From assembly GCF_000162755.2 (NCBI RefSeq), contig NZ_JH413796.1, positions 1-50,289 of the forward strand: 50,289 bases of DNA, in the 5' to 3' direction. A program made the translations under genes and the position numbers. Shown one piece after another: positions 19,018-26,642 of this stretch (position 1 is its first letter; each line of letters starts with the position of its first letter). The notes under the pieces are model-generated. The model was not told where the DNA came from. It made no database searches and saw nothing but the letters and a program-made list of their open reading frames with translations. Source of the stretch: Legionella drancourtii LLAP12. GTDB taxonomy: Bacteria > Pseudomonadota > Gammaproteobacteria > Legionellales > Legionellaceae.

Positions 19018-19404
19018 CTAAATCTTGAATTTGGTGATCATGCTGTAACCGACATAGCCCGCTACAATACTGATGGCAAGATAGGTAATTCCCATCACGG
19101 CAAAAGTACCAAATGCGACCATTGAACCATCATTCTTCTTGGATTCTTCGATCCCATGCTGAATGGTGGTAATGAATTTGATAAAACTCATCACGGCAGC
19201 AATAAAGAGAAGAAGTCCTAAGCCTTGTTTGACGTAATTACCAGCTACGCTCATCATGCTTTTGCTGCCATCACTAATGTCATCCGCATTGAAGATTCTA
19301 GGAAACCAACTGTCTGCAAAAAGCGCTGGTGCATAGTTTAAAGTCATGAGTCCTAAGCTCATTCGTTGCCCCCATTGTTTGATAGTTACAATCGACTTTT
19401 TCAT
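19018..19404 (-). CDS. Pilin-like ICE membrane protein (TIGR03745 / DUF2976)
   Basis: 128 residues with a long leader, a possible signal-peptidase site after NYAPALFA, and two hydrophobic helices in the mature part (GLGLLLFIAAVMSFIKFI and FGTFAVMGITYLAISIVAGY). Size, topology and position between the DUF3262 and DUF3487 genes identify the DUF2976 family, a candidate pilin or pilus-associated subunit. Start 19404 is 3 nt from the preceding gene. Confidence 0.8.
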   Translation of the reverse strand: MKKSIVTIKQWGQRMSLGLMTLNYAPALFADSWFPRIFNADDISDGSKSMMSVAGNYVKQGLGLLLFIAAVMSFIKFITTIQHGIEESKKNDGSMVAFGTFAVMGITYLAISIVAGYVGYSMITKFKI

Positions 19405-19406
19405 AA

Positions 19407-19670
19407 TTAACTCCCCTTAACGATTAAAATAAGAATGAATAAACAAAAACCTAATACGATGCGGATTAAGCGTGATCCCAACAGAATGAGAAATCCTTCC
19501 TGATCTTTTTCCGTATTGCCCATGAACTGATTGATGCACCAGATAATCCCGATAATGACCAACATAATGGCGATAAAGCGGATGCATCCTGAGTAAGCAC
19601 TTGCAGCCGTGTTGCCTGCTGCTTGTTTGAAACTTGTTGCAAACGTTTTGGCAATATCCACTTTGCTCAT
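19407..19670 (-). CDS. Small ICE membrane protein (TIGR03758 / DUF3262)
   Basis: 87 residues: a polar N-terminus (KVDIAKTFATSFKQA) and two membrane helices (about 29-47 and 62-85). It lies directly after the RAQPRD gene and before the DUF2976 gene, the standard place of DUF3262. A pilin-like role has been suggested for the family because of its size and topology. Spacing is 2 nt on both sides. Confidence 0.8.
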   Translation of the reverse strand: MSKVDIAKTFATSFKQAAGNTAASAYSGCIRFIAIMLVIIGIIWCINQFMGNTEKDQEGFLILLGSRLIRIVLGFCLFILILIVKGS

Positions 19671-19672
19671 GA

Positions 19673-19996
19673 TTACTTCCCGATAAAATCAAGTTCTAAA
19701 GGTTTAATGGTTTTAGGTGAAAGTGCTGGTTTATTGATGTAATCAATCAGTGCATTACGAATAGCCAACAGATCAGTACGAAGTCCAGCATGTGTTTTAC
19801 TGTCAGAGCCTTCAAAATTTTCGATATGCAATTGAATGCGAGTATTCGGTTCGATTTCGGTTTGTGCTTCATCAAGCAGCGGCATAATGGCGTTAATCTG
19901 ATTAATCACTCTGACTAAGGTTTGGTTTAGCGCATCTTCTTGCGCATGGCTGGCTAAAGGTAGACTTAATATCAGTACTAATAACAAGCGTTTCAT
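19673..19996 (-). CDS. RAQPRD-family ICE protein (TIGR01690-like)
   Basis: 107 residues with a signal peptide (MKRLLLVLILSLPLASHA), then an amphipathic helix-rich region (LVRVINQINAIMPLLDEAQ) and GLRTDLLAIRNALIDYINKP, which fits the conserved DL-x-x-IR-x-GI-x-x-Y part. The RAQPRD motif itself is not conserved here. The exported protein is typical of MPF_G-type elements but has no firm function. Confidence 0.78.
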   Translation of the reverse strand: MKRLLLVLILSLPLASHAQEDALNQTLVRVINQINAIMPLLDEAQTEIEPNTRIQLHIENFEGSDSKTHAGLRTDLLAIRNALIDYINKPALSPKTIKPLELDFIGK

Positions 19997-20005
19997 TTTT
20001 TCTCC

Positions 20006-20704
20006 TTACAAATATTTCTTAAAGCGGCTCGCCGTGACAGACACTATAATGCTTAACAACAAGCTCACTGGCACAAAAACAAAAGCGGGGGTTATGCTTA
20101 CTGGCAAGGCAAGCCATAAGCTCAGTAACAGCAAAAGACCACGTTTGAAGTAGCGGTTTAGCTGATGGAATACATAGGATGATTCGCGTCCCAGAGATGC
20201 TGTGCGTATGGCGCGTTGATTGAGTCCATCAACAAGTCCTACGGTAGTTGCTAGCAAAAATAAAGGGATAGCCGAGATGAGAATAACGAGTTTGATGAGC
20301 ATTACTTGAGTTGTTAACCCCATCAGTAACCAGATTTGTTTCGCTATGTAAATAAAATGTTCTGCTGCATTATTTAATTCATTGATGTCATCAGGGATCA
20401 CCTCATTCAGACTGCTTTTAATGAGCAAGCTGGTTTGATCTACCTTATCGGTCAGTGCTTGTGTGGGTATGTTGCCAAACCAGGATTTCACTGTGTTGGC
20501 GATTTTCATACCACTAAATCCTGTAATAGCTTGTGTTTGTTTTTGTGACAGCGCCATGACGGCATGCAATGCCTGATCAAATCCTGAGACGCACCAAAGA
20601 CTGGATACCCAACCCATAAGGATTAACCAAGCGAGCAGGACAAGTACCATGAGACTCATGACTGTTCTTTTTGATGGTTTGGGTGTTGTCGTCTTTATTG
20701 CCAT
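20006..20704 (-). CDS. ICE membrane protein (TIGR03747 / DUF4400, PFL_4697 type)
   Basis: 232 residues with about four membrane helices: one near residue 20, then a group after residue 120. The stretch VGLVDGLNQRAIRTASLGRESS followed by YVFHQLNRYFKR is a near-diagnostic signature of the family. The protein sits in the inner membrane and is linked to transfer. A ribosome site (GAAGG) precedes ATG 20704, and the start overlaps the preceding gene by 10 nt. Confidence 0.87.
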   Translation of the reverse strand: MAIKTTTPKPSKRTVMSLMVLVLLAWLILMGWVSSLWCVSGFDQALHAVMALSQKQTQAITGFSGMKIANTVKSWFGNIPTQALTDKVDQTSLLIKSSLNEVIPDDINELNNAAEHFIYIAKQIWLLMGLTTQVMLIKLVILISAIPLFLLATTVGLVDGLNQRAIRTASLGRESSYVFHQLNRYFKRGLLLLLSLWLALPVSITPAFVFVPVSLLLSIIVSVTASRFKKYL

Positions 20705-21153
20705 AAGTCACCTTCAAAAAAAGCAAGTGGGTAATAGCTTTCTTGAAAAAGGCTCATCAAGTCATCGACATTGGCGGGTAATAAAGGCGCTTTGGTGAGT
20801 TGTTGCAGTGATTGTAATTGTTCGCTGTTGCTGATGTTGGCAACAAAACCTAATGCCTGTGCTTCTTCCAGTTTTTTTGCATGTTCTTGTAACCATTGGC
20901 GTGAGGTAGCATCATCTCCAATAATAAATATAGGGTATGAGAAATTGACCAGTGTTACTTTTCGGTTCACAACTTCACCAACAGTAGCCTTGCTGGATAC
21001 AGGAAGTCTTGCATCCAGTTTTTCTTGCAGTTTTAACGACTCTTCGGTTAATTGGGCTTGAGCCTCTTTGATGTATTGTTCTGGATTAATAACTTGCCAA
21101 GCATAACAAGAGGTAATCATTAACAGTCCCAAAACTAGTGCAGTTTTGCGCAT
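20695..21153 (-). CDS. ICE exported protein (TIGR03765 / PFL_4695 type)
   Basis: 152 residues with an N-terminal signal sequence (possible cut after ITSCYA). The central segment PIFIIGDDATSRQWLQEHAK followed by LEEAQALGFVANI is typical of the PFL_4695 family. Function is unknown; members are conserved in MPF_G elements and are probably periplasmic. In many relatives a lytic transglycosylase gene lies next to it, but none is present here. Confidence 0.8.
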   Translation of the reverse strand: MRKTALVLGLLMITSCYAWQVINPEQYIKEAQAQLTEESLKLQEKLDARLPVSSKATVGEVVNRKVTLVNFSYPIFIIGDDATSRQWLQEHAKKLEEAQALGFVANISNSEQLQSLQQLTKAPLLPANVDDLMSLFQESYYPLAFFEGDLWQ

Positions 21154-21154
21154 C

Positions 21155-21982
21155 TCAAAATCTCCCTAAATCAACAATGCTGGAATGGCCATTTTTGGAC
21201 AGCAGCAACAGAGGCAGTGATTTTTTATTTCTCTTAAGGGATTGATAACTTAGCTCGCCGTGATTGATGCTAATACGGCTGTTGTTTACAAGATGTTGTG
21301 GAATTTGATGCTGATTAGCCCATATCTGGATTGCTGTATCGTCCATACCTAATAGCATTAAATGCAATTGAGTGTTTGATGTTTGCTCTATTGCTTCAAA
21401 GAGCATCATCAAAATGGTTTTTACAGCATCTTTTTCGTTGATGAAAAAATACAGAGTATCGCCCTGGTTTAACTGCACTGGTTTATGGGCATAGGGTGAA
21501 TAGGGTGAAGGATCAAACTCACCGACCACGGGTATATTGGTAAATAATGTGTTGTAGGCTTTGTAAAAAGCATTGTTCCATGCAATGTTTTTTGAAACCT
21601 TTTGTGCTTCTTGTTTTGCTGCTAGTTCTGCATAGTGACTACGTTCTGTTTCATTGCGGGCATTAAGTCCCAGAATATCAACGGGTGTTTGCCTTAATCC
21701 TTCATAATAGAATTTACTTTTGTTTTGCATGAGCAAGATATAGCGCTTTTCTTCTTTCGGTGTTAACTCCCAGACTTTTGCTTCATGGCGTTGTGCTTCG
21801 TTGAGCGTGATTTTATTAATATCTTGATCCGAAGTCAGTTCGTCTTCATTAACCGTTAATCCGGTTTTTGCTAGCGTTTGATCCCTAATGGCAAGGTGAT
21901 TTAGGGGTTGTTGGTTTAGCCCAGGGATATTCAGTTCAGCATGGGCTAATAAGGGAAGCAGAAAGACAGAATATTTAAGCAT
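21155..21982 (-). CDS. ICE protein (TIGR03759 / PFL_4693 type)
   Basis: 275 residues with a short signal peptide (MLKYSVFLLPLLAHA). Family marks are VWELTPKEEKRYILLM and PVDILGLNARNETERSHYAE. The second half looks like a thioredoxin-like or alpha/beta fold (DTLYFFINEKDAV, then QLHLMLLGMDDTAI). Function in transfer is not known. The start overlaps the preceding coiled-coil gene by 8 nt and has GGGAG upstream. Confidence 0.83.
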   Translation of the reverse strand: MLKYSVFLLPLLAHAELNIPGLNQQPLNHLAIRDQTLAKTGLTVNEDELTSDQDINKITLNEAQRHEAKVWELTPKEEKRYILLMQNKSKFYYEGLRQTPVDILGLNARNETERSHYAELAAKQEAQKVSKNIAWNNAFYKAYNTLFTNIPVVGEFDPSPYSPYAHKPVQLNQGDTLYFFINEKDAVKTILMMLFEAIEQTSNTQLHLMLLGMDDTAIQIWANQHQIPQHLVNNSRISINHGELSYQSLKRNKKSLPLLLLSKNGHSSIVDLGRF

Positions 21983-22577
21983 TGGATTCTCCCTGAATTA
22001 CATCCAGCGTCACAACAACATGTTCTTTATTGCTGTTTTCCAATTCCATACGTTGTAAACCAAAATCAATGTTTATCACTGTCCAACCAGCCAGGCTGTC
22101 GCTTTTTTCTAAAGGAGTGGTTTTAAAGTTGTAGGCCACTGTGGCCACACTGACATGTTGAATGCTATCTATACTGATGACCTTAAATGGCAAGGAAGTC
22201 ACAGGTAGATATTTGATGGGATGCTGCTTTTTATTTAAAGCCGTAACCATGTTATGCAACGAATCTAGCTTTTGCGTTAACTCGCTACGATGTTCGTTAA
22301 TCAGGCGATTGAGGGTAGTTTCGTCATTATTTTTTAATTGTTCAATCAGAGAGGTTAGTCTATTGAAGTCTTGATTGATTGCGCTTAAATCCACTGCCTC
22401 TGTCGGTTTTTTCACTTCTTGATGTAATGCTCCGAGCTGTGCCTGAATGGTATCAAGACGGTTGGAAATGGCTTCGGAATTTTGAGCTTGATGTGGTGAG
22501 TGGTATTTAATACAAACAATGCCGCAGGCTACAGCTAGCCCTAAACCAGCAGCTAATAGGTATTTATAATTAATCAT
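21975..22577 (-). CDS. Membrane-anchored coiled-coil protein between pilL and the TIGR03759 gene
   Basis: 200 residues: an N-terminal membrane helix (YLLAAGLGLAVACGIVCI), a long coiled coil (about 35-115, leucine-rich heptads), and a small beta-rich C-terminal domain. It is not a family I can name. Its 4-nt overlap with pilL and 8-nt overlap with the next gene place it in the transfer operon, most likely as a bitopic inner-membrane protein with a periplasmic C-terminus. Confidence 0.65.
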   Translation of the reverse strand: MINYKYLLAAGLGLAVACGIVCIKYHSPHQAQNSEAISNRLDTIQAQLGALHQEVKKPTEAVDLSAINQDFNRLTSLIEQLKNNDETTLNRLINEHRSELTQKLDSLHNMVTALNKKQHPIKYLPVTSLPFKVISIDSIQHVSVATVAYNFKTTPLEKSDSLAGWTVINIDFGLQRMELENSNKEHVVVTLDVIQGESNA

Positions 22578-23008
22578 GCTTTACTCCCTGTTTTTATGCC
22601 AGGTTTTAATTTGAAATTCACTTGCCGCAATAGAGGATCTTCAATTAGGACGAAGGATTGTTGACCAACAAGTACTTCGAGTCCGTCTTTAACAGTGAGA
22701 GGCCCAAGCGTTCTGTCAATTTGGGGTAAGGCTTGACGCATGACTGCTTGCAGACTTTCAGATAGTTTTTCTTTGGATACCAAAGAAAAACCCGAAAACC
22801 TCAACCACCATTCAATCGCTTGACCTATTGTTTGCACTTCTTGAGGGAAATGGACTTGTTGAACCGCTAATAAAGGATTTATTTGTGCTGCCAATGGTTT
22901 ATTGGCAACAGTGGCATATCGATTAATTTGTGTCACATTCGCGGCAAGAGAGGAGCAAGCAAGCACACTGAGTACACTAATCATGGGCAGGCGAATCATT
23001 GAGTTCAT
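22574..23008 (-). CDS. pilL: PilL-type ICE protein (TIGR03748)
   Basis: 144 residues with a signal peptide ending near ACSSLAA. The mature protein has NRYATVANKPLAAQINPL, then IGQAIEWWLRFSGFSLV and LPQIDRTLGPLTVKDGLEVL, all landmarks of the conjugative PilL family related to secretin-associated pilus proteins. It normally opens the transfer gene block, as here. Only 2 nt separate it from the csrA-like gene, so the regulator and the transfer genes are probably one transcript. Confidence 0.83.
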   Translation of the reverse strand: MNSMIRLPMISVLSVLACSSLAANVTQINRYATVANKPLAAQINPLLAVQQVHFPQEVQTIGQAIEWWLRFSGFSLVSKEKLSESLQAVMRQALPQIDRTLGPLTVKDGLEVLVGQQSFVLIEDPLLRQVNFKLKPGIKTGSKA

Positions 23009-23010
23009 TG

Positions 23011-23202
23011 TTATTCCTTATCATCGTTGTATTCAGGATTTGCTTGTTTTCTTAAGAAAATTTCTTTTCTATCCACATCAATATGAGGTGGTGCTTTAAT
23101 GCCTAAAGCAACGACACCTCTTCGCTGATAAATGACGTGAATTTCGATCTGCCCTTTATCAATTAATATTTGTTCACCCTTTTTTCTTGTCAGTACCAAC
23201 AT
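23011..23202 (-). CDS. lvrC: CsrA paralogue of the ICE (LvrC/CsrT type)
   Basis: 63 residues. CsrA proteins are dimeric RNA-binding regulators that bind GGA motifs in leaders. The start MLVLTRKKGEQ keeps Leu4 and Arg6, and VDRKEIFLRK keeps the arginine equivalent to Arg44, the main RNA contact. The body differs from housekeeping CsrA (for example HVIYQRRGVVALGIKAPP). CsrA paralogues in lvrRABC cassettes of Legionella ICEs are an established group, and this gene has exactly that neighbourhood. GGAG lies just upstream of ATG 23202, so CsrA-type control of its own leader is possible. Confidence 0.9.
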   Translation of the reverse strand: MLVLTRKKGEQILIDKGQIEIHVIYQRRGVVALGIKAPPHIDVDRKEIFLRKQANPEYNDDKE

Positions 23203-23221
23203 TATTTTTCTCCGGTTGTTT

Positions 23222-23665
23222 TTATTTTATGTTTAAGATTGCCTTTATTTTTTTCAGGTGTGTGTTGGCAACAATAGGGTTACAAGGTTTATAAGGTTCT
23301 CTGTGAAAACACTCTTTTTTTCTGGCTGATAGTTGTTTACAACACTCAATAAATTGAGCCAATGCGGGAGGCATTTCACGATTTTTTAGGCACTCGTCAA
23401 TGGCTTGATCAATCAGTTTTTCATCAAACTCTTCCAGAGCTTTCGACCACTCTCTGCGCGCAAACTCCGAGTAATATTCATTTTTGAATTGGCTACGCCA
23501 TATGTATCCATAAAAAGTTGAAAACTTCAGAAACAATTTATTCACTTGCTCAGTACATTTTCCAGAGCTTTTGGAACTCGGTGTCACTAATGCTTTCGCC
23601 TGATTGTGTAGCCCAGATGCTGTGTGTAGATGATTGGTGTGGACGATTTGTTTCATGGATTGCAT
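23222..23665 (-). CDS. lvrB: LvrB-like protein
   Basis: 147 residues. AAAGGAG with 7-nt spacing selects ATG 23665 (the frame can be extended to a TTG at 23686). No named domain is seen; the middle part FYGYIWRSQFKNEYYSEFARREW followed by acidic helices is highly charged and probably alpha-helical. It lies between lvrA and lvrC in the order known for Legionella lvr cassettes, and this position is the main reason for the name. The first 116 nt overlap the end of lvrA in another frame. Confidence 0.72.
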   Translation of the reverse strand: MQSMKQIVHTNHLHTASGLHNQAKALVTPSSKSSGKCTEQVNKLFLKFSTFYGYIWRSQFKNEYYSEFARREWSKALEEFDEKLIDQAIDECLKNREMPPALAQFIECCKQLSARKKECFHREPYKPCNPIVANTHLKKIKAILNIK

Positions 23666-24416
23666 ATTCATACTCCTTTGCTTCAATAATCGTGGGTGTT
23701 GTTTCCCAGCATCGTTGTGCTAACCAGTTTGCTGGATATTTCCAAGCAGGCATCCAAATACCCTCGGAACGCTTTTGTTGGTCAAATTGGATGTGTTCTG
23801 TCAGGCTAGCTATGATTCCTTGCATCAAGGCTGGAGAAAGGTTTAGCTTTTTAAACATCTCAAAAGCGTTTTCTTTTTCTTTTTTCAGCGGATACAACCC
23901 CCAGAATTCTTCAAAGGCTTGAGATAAAGAAATAAAATAATAATTATTACTATCTTGAGGAGTGGCGGGATCATGCTTCGGGCTTGTGTCGGGATCTAAT
24001 TTATTTGTATTGGATTTTGTTGAATTTAATAGACTTTTTCGTGATTTTTGAGGTGCGCTATAGTCATGTGTTTTTATGGCTGCTTTATTATGAACAGAAT
24101 CATGCCTGTCCAGTAATAAACAACGTAAAACAAGCTTCCTTTCCCAAGACTGGATTTGAATTAACCCTACCTTCTCCAGTCCTTTCAAAGCACGTCGCAA
24201 TTGATCTTTACTTGGGCTACCGCTTTTAATACCAGAGTGAGGCTCTATGTAAAGTGCTTCACTCAATGACTGATAGCTAATACCACGGCGAATACCTACT
24301 ATCCCCGTTTTGTAATCAACGTAGGGTTTAATGCCTTGAAGATAAGTTAATTGTTGTAGATAAGGCAAACCACTGAGTGCAGAAAGTTCCTGATGGGTGA
24401 TAATAAAAAATTCCAT
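23550..24416 (-). CDS. lvrA: LvrA-like protein (winged-helix, replication-initiator-like)
   Basis: 288 residues. The N-terminal ~100 residues look like a winged-helix DNA-binding domain (ISYQSLSEALYIEP, then SKDQLRRALKGLEKVGLIQI). A polar linker (about 125-160) leads to a C-terminal helical domain (FEEFWGLYPLKKEKENAFEMF and WMPAWKYPANWL) of the kind found at the end of phage replication-type proteins. It starts 188 bp from the divergent repressor gene lvrR, and the shared intergenic region holds a large dyad. It is named for synteny with Legionella lvr cassettes and is probably an activator or co-regulator of transfer genes. Confidence 0.75.
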   Translation of the reverse strand: MEFFIITHQELSALSGLPYLQQLTYLQGIKPYVDYKTGIVGIRRGISYQSLSEALYIEPHSGIKSGSPSKDQLRRALKGLEKVGLIQIQSWERKLVLRCLLLDRHDSVHNKAAIKTHDYSAPQKSRKSLLNSTKSNTNKLDPDTSPKHDPATPQDSNNYYFISLSQAFEEFWGLYPLKKEKENAFEMFKKLNLSPALMQGIIASLTEHIQFDQQKRSEGIWMPAWKYPANWLAQRCWETTPTIIEAKEYEYAIHETNRPHQSSTHSIWATQSGESISDTEFQKLWKMY

Positions 24417-24515
24417 AACATGACCCTATTATCAATGAATAAGAAAGGAAAAATAAAACAAGATGTGATTTTTAAATAAATTTATGATTAAATATGGTAT
24501 GTATCACTAATTTAT

Positions 24516-24565
24516 AAAACACATTACGTTTTAATTAATTTATAATATAAAACGAAACGTGTTTT
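24516..24565. promoter_or_regulatory. Large dyad with embedded -10, likely LvrR operator
   Basis: Arms 24516-24533 and 24548-24565 (18 bp each) match as an inverted repeat except for a few central positions: AAAACAC and TAAAACG blocks pair perfectly. The 14-bp spacer contains TATAAT (24541-24546), correctly oriented for lvrR with a poor -35. A repressor bound here would block RNA polymerase at lvrR and probably also the divergent lvrA promoter. Binding by LvrR is inference. Confidence 0.65.
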
Positions 24566-24603
24566 TGTCAATGGGTATGTCTCATTTTTTTTGAAGGATC
24601 ACA

Positions 24604-25266
24604 ATGGATATCAGAGAACAAATAGGTAATCGTATTACCAAAGCCCGTAAAGAGTTGGGTATTACGATTAAGGAGTTAGCTGCAAGAACGGTAACGCTTT
24701 CACCTGCAAGGATTAGTAATTGGGAGCAATGCACGCGAAGCCCTGGTCCTTTAGAAGCCAAATTGCTTGCAGAACAATTGGGAGTTTCTGCTTCTTATTT
24801 GTTGTGCTTAACGGATAATCCTCAAGGAGATCTGATCCAGAATCCTGAAAATAAGTTTCGGCACATCCCTATACTGAATACGAAAGAAGCGCTTCATGCC
24901 AGAGAAATTTTAGGACAACAAGAACCCTTTATTTTTGAAAAAACAATTTTGGTTGATTCACTGAATCCCTCGATTAAAAGCTTAGCTTTATTTGCCACCT
25001 CAGTGGACGATAGCAGTATGCAACCAGAGCTTACCCCAGGAGATGTAGTCGTTATTGATGGAGATTTACAACCTAATCCAGGCCACTATGTTTTAGTTTA
25101 TTTAACCCAGAAAAAACAGACTGTATTACGCCGATATGGAGAAGCTGATGGCTATCATTTTCAGTTATTAGCAAGTAGTGATTTATGGGCAACAGTCAGT
25201 ATTAAGGACGCTCAAGAGGCTCAGATAATAGGGGTCGTTGTAGAGATTAGAAAGTATCTACAGTGA
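24604..25266 (+). CDS. lvrR: LvrR-type CI/LexA-like repressor
   Basis: 220 residues with AAGGA upstream. The N-terminal XRE helix-turn-helix (about 8-62, LGITIKELAARTV then SPARISNWEQ) binds DNA. The C-terminal S24-like domain (about 125-220) has DDSSMQP with Ser138 and PGDVVVIDGD, and is used for dimerisation. The usual catalytic lysine position is arginine (TVLRRYG, about 176), and the Ala-Gly cleavage pair is not seen in the linker (EALHARE). Self-cleavage after DNA damage therefore looks unlikely. The gene faces away from lvrA across a dyad and keeps the transfer genes off, by analogy with other lvr cassettes. Its end is close to the first cargo gene. Confidence 0.85.
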   Translation: MDIREQIGNRITKARKELGITIKELAARTVTLSPARISNWEQCTRSPGPLEAKLLAEQLGVSASYLLCLTDNPQGDLIQNPENKFRHIPILNTKEALHAREILGQQEPFIFEKTILVDSLNPSIKSLALFATSVDDSSMQPELTPGDVVVIDGDLQPNPGHYVLVYLTQKKQTVLRRYGEADGYHFQLLASSDLWATVSIKDAQEAQIIGVVVEIRKYLQ

Positions 25267-25322
25267 TTTTTGGTATTGATGCTGATGTTTCCTGGAGCAG
25301 GATTGACATAAGTGGAGTTTCT

Positions 25323-26642
25323 ATGAATAAAGACCTAATACAAAGGATGCAAGAGTTAATTAATTTTTATGTCCAAGATAAAGAATTCATGGGGACTGTA
25401 TTGGTTGCCCAAGATAATGATATTCTTGTGCATCAGGGATATGGATTTGCTAATATAGAGTGGACTGTTCCGAATGATACAAACACAAAGTTTCGTCTCG
25501 GTTCTCTTACAAAGCAATTTACAGCCGCCGGCATTTTGCTGCTCGAAGAGCGCGGCTTATTGAAGACGGATGATTATATCACACAGTACCTGCCTGACGC
25601 GCCGAAGGCATGGAGCAATATAAAACTATTTCATTTGCTTAATCATACGCATGGTATTCCAAACTACACACAACTTCCCGAGTTTAGAGCAATAACTCTT
25701 TGCACAAAAACGCCCTATGAGCAAATACAACTCTTTATCGATAAACCCTTAGATTTTGAGCCTGGAACACACTATTGCTATAATAATTCTGGTTATGTAG
25801 TACTTGGATTTCTGATTGAGCAATTAACTGGGCAATCGTACGCGCACTTTATTCATGACGCTATCTTTGCCCCTTTAAATATGAACGACTCAGGATATGA
25901 TTCTTTTACAGAAATTATACCTTATCGCGCATCAGGGTATTTAAAAGATCCTGATGCACAAATAACGAATGCAGAATACTTGGATATGAGCTTGCCCTAT
26001 GCTGCTGGTTCACTTTATTCAACGACAGAAGACTTATTGAAATGGACACAAGGACTATTCAATTTTAAGCTTGTGTCTGCTAACTCCGTGAAAAAGATGA
26101 CTACATCCTTTATGGATCACTATGGATTTGGTGTTGAAGTCAAAGAGATTGATGGCATTAACGTAGTGATGCACATCGGAGGCATCAATGGGTTTCACAC
26201 AGCACTCATTTATGTGCCATCTACTAAGACAACCATCGTGGTTTTATCCAATTTGAATACTTTTGGTTATGTTTGGGACATAGGGTTTATAGCTCAAAAC
26301 ATTGCCTTGAAATTACTTTCGGTGGTACATGGCATAGAGGTGACTCTTCCATCGGAAAAATGCTCGATAAAGGACACTTCTGAAACCCTCGAGCAATATG
26401 TTGGAGAATACGACATTAAGCTGAATTTGAAACTGATCATCACGTTAAACAATGGCCAACTCGAAGCGGCCTTTTCTAATCAGCCTGTTATTACACTTCA
26501 TGCGCAAACAGAAGCGATATTTTATTCTATTTTACCTGACATAAGATTTCAATTTTTACGAAACAAAGCGGGGCACGTGGTGCAAGTTTATTTATCTCAA
26601 AGTGGATATGAGTTAAAAGGAACAAAGATAAATGACAGATAG
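25323..26642 (+). CDS. Serine hydrolase, beta-lactamase (class C-like) family
   Basis: 439 residues; ATG 25323 is chosen for its GGAG at 5-nt spacing rather than the longer frame from 25263. Active-site elements are S61-LTK64, Y153-N-N155 and HIGG (284-287), the set expected of penicillin-binding-protein/class C-like esterases and peptidases. A beta-barrel-like C-terminal extension (about 365-439, EQYVGEYDIKLNLK) recalls DUF3471. No signal peptide is visible, so it is probably cytoplasmic and not a classical beta-lactamase; substrate unknown. It is the first cargo gene after lvrR and overlaps the next gene by 11 nt. Confidence 0.85.
   Translation: MNKDLIQRMQELINFYVQDKEFMGTVLVAQDNDILVHQGYGFANIEWTVPNDTNTKFRLGSLTKQFTAAGILLLEERGLLKTDDYITQYLPDAPKAWSNIKLFHLLNHTHGIPNYTQLPEFRAITLCTKTPYEQIQLFIDKPLDFEPGTHYCYNNSGYVVLGFLIEQLTGQSYAHFIHDAIFAPLNMNDSGYDSFTEIIPYRASGYLKDPDAQITNAEYLDMSLPYAAGSLYSTTEDLLKWTQGLFNFKLVSANSVKKMTTSFMDHYGFGVEVKEIDGINVVMHIGGINGFHTALIYVPSTKTTIVVLSNLNTFGYVWDIGFIAQNIALKLLSVVHGIEVTLPSEKCSIKDTSETLEQYVGEYDIKLNLKLIITLNNGQLEAAFSNQPVITLHAQTEAIFYSILPDIRFQFLRNKAGHVVQVYLSQSGYELKGTKINDR

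Noticed and set aside
23203-23221. CsrA-binding hairpin before lvrC
   Set aside because: GGA is part of the Shine-Dalgarno and no hairpin exposing it is visible; autoregulation is mentioned only as possible.
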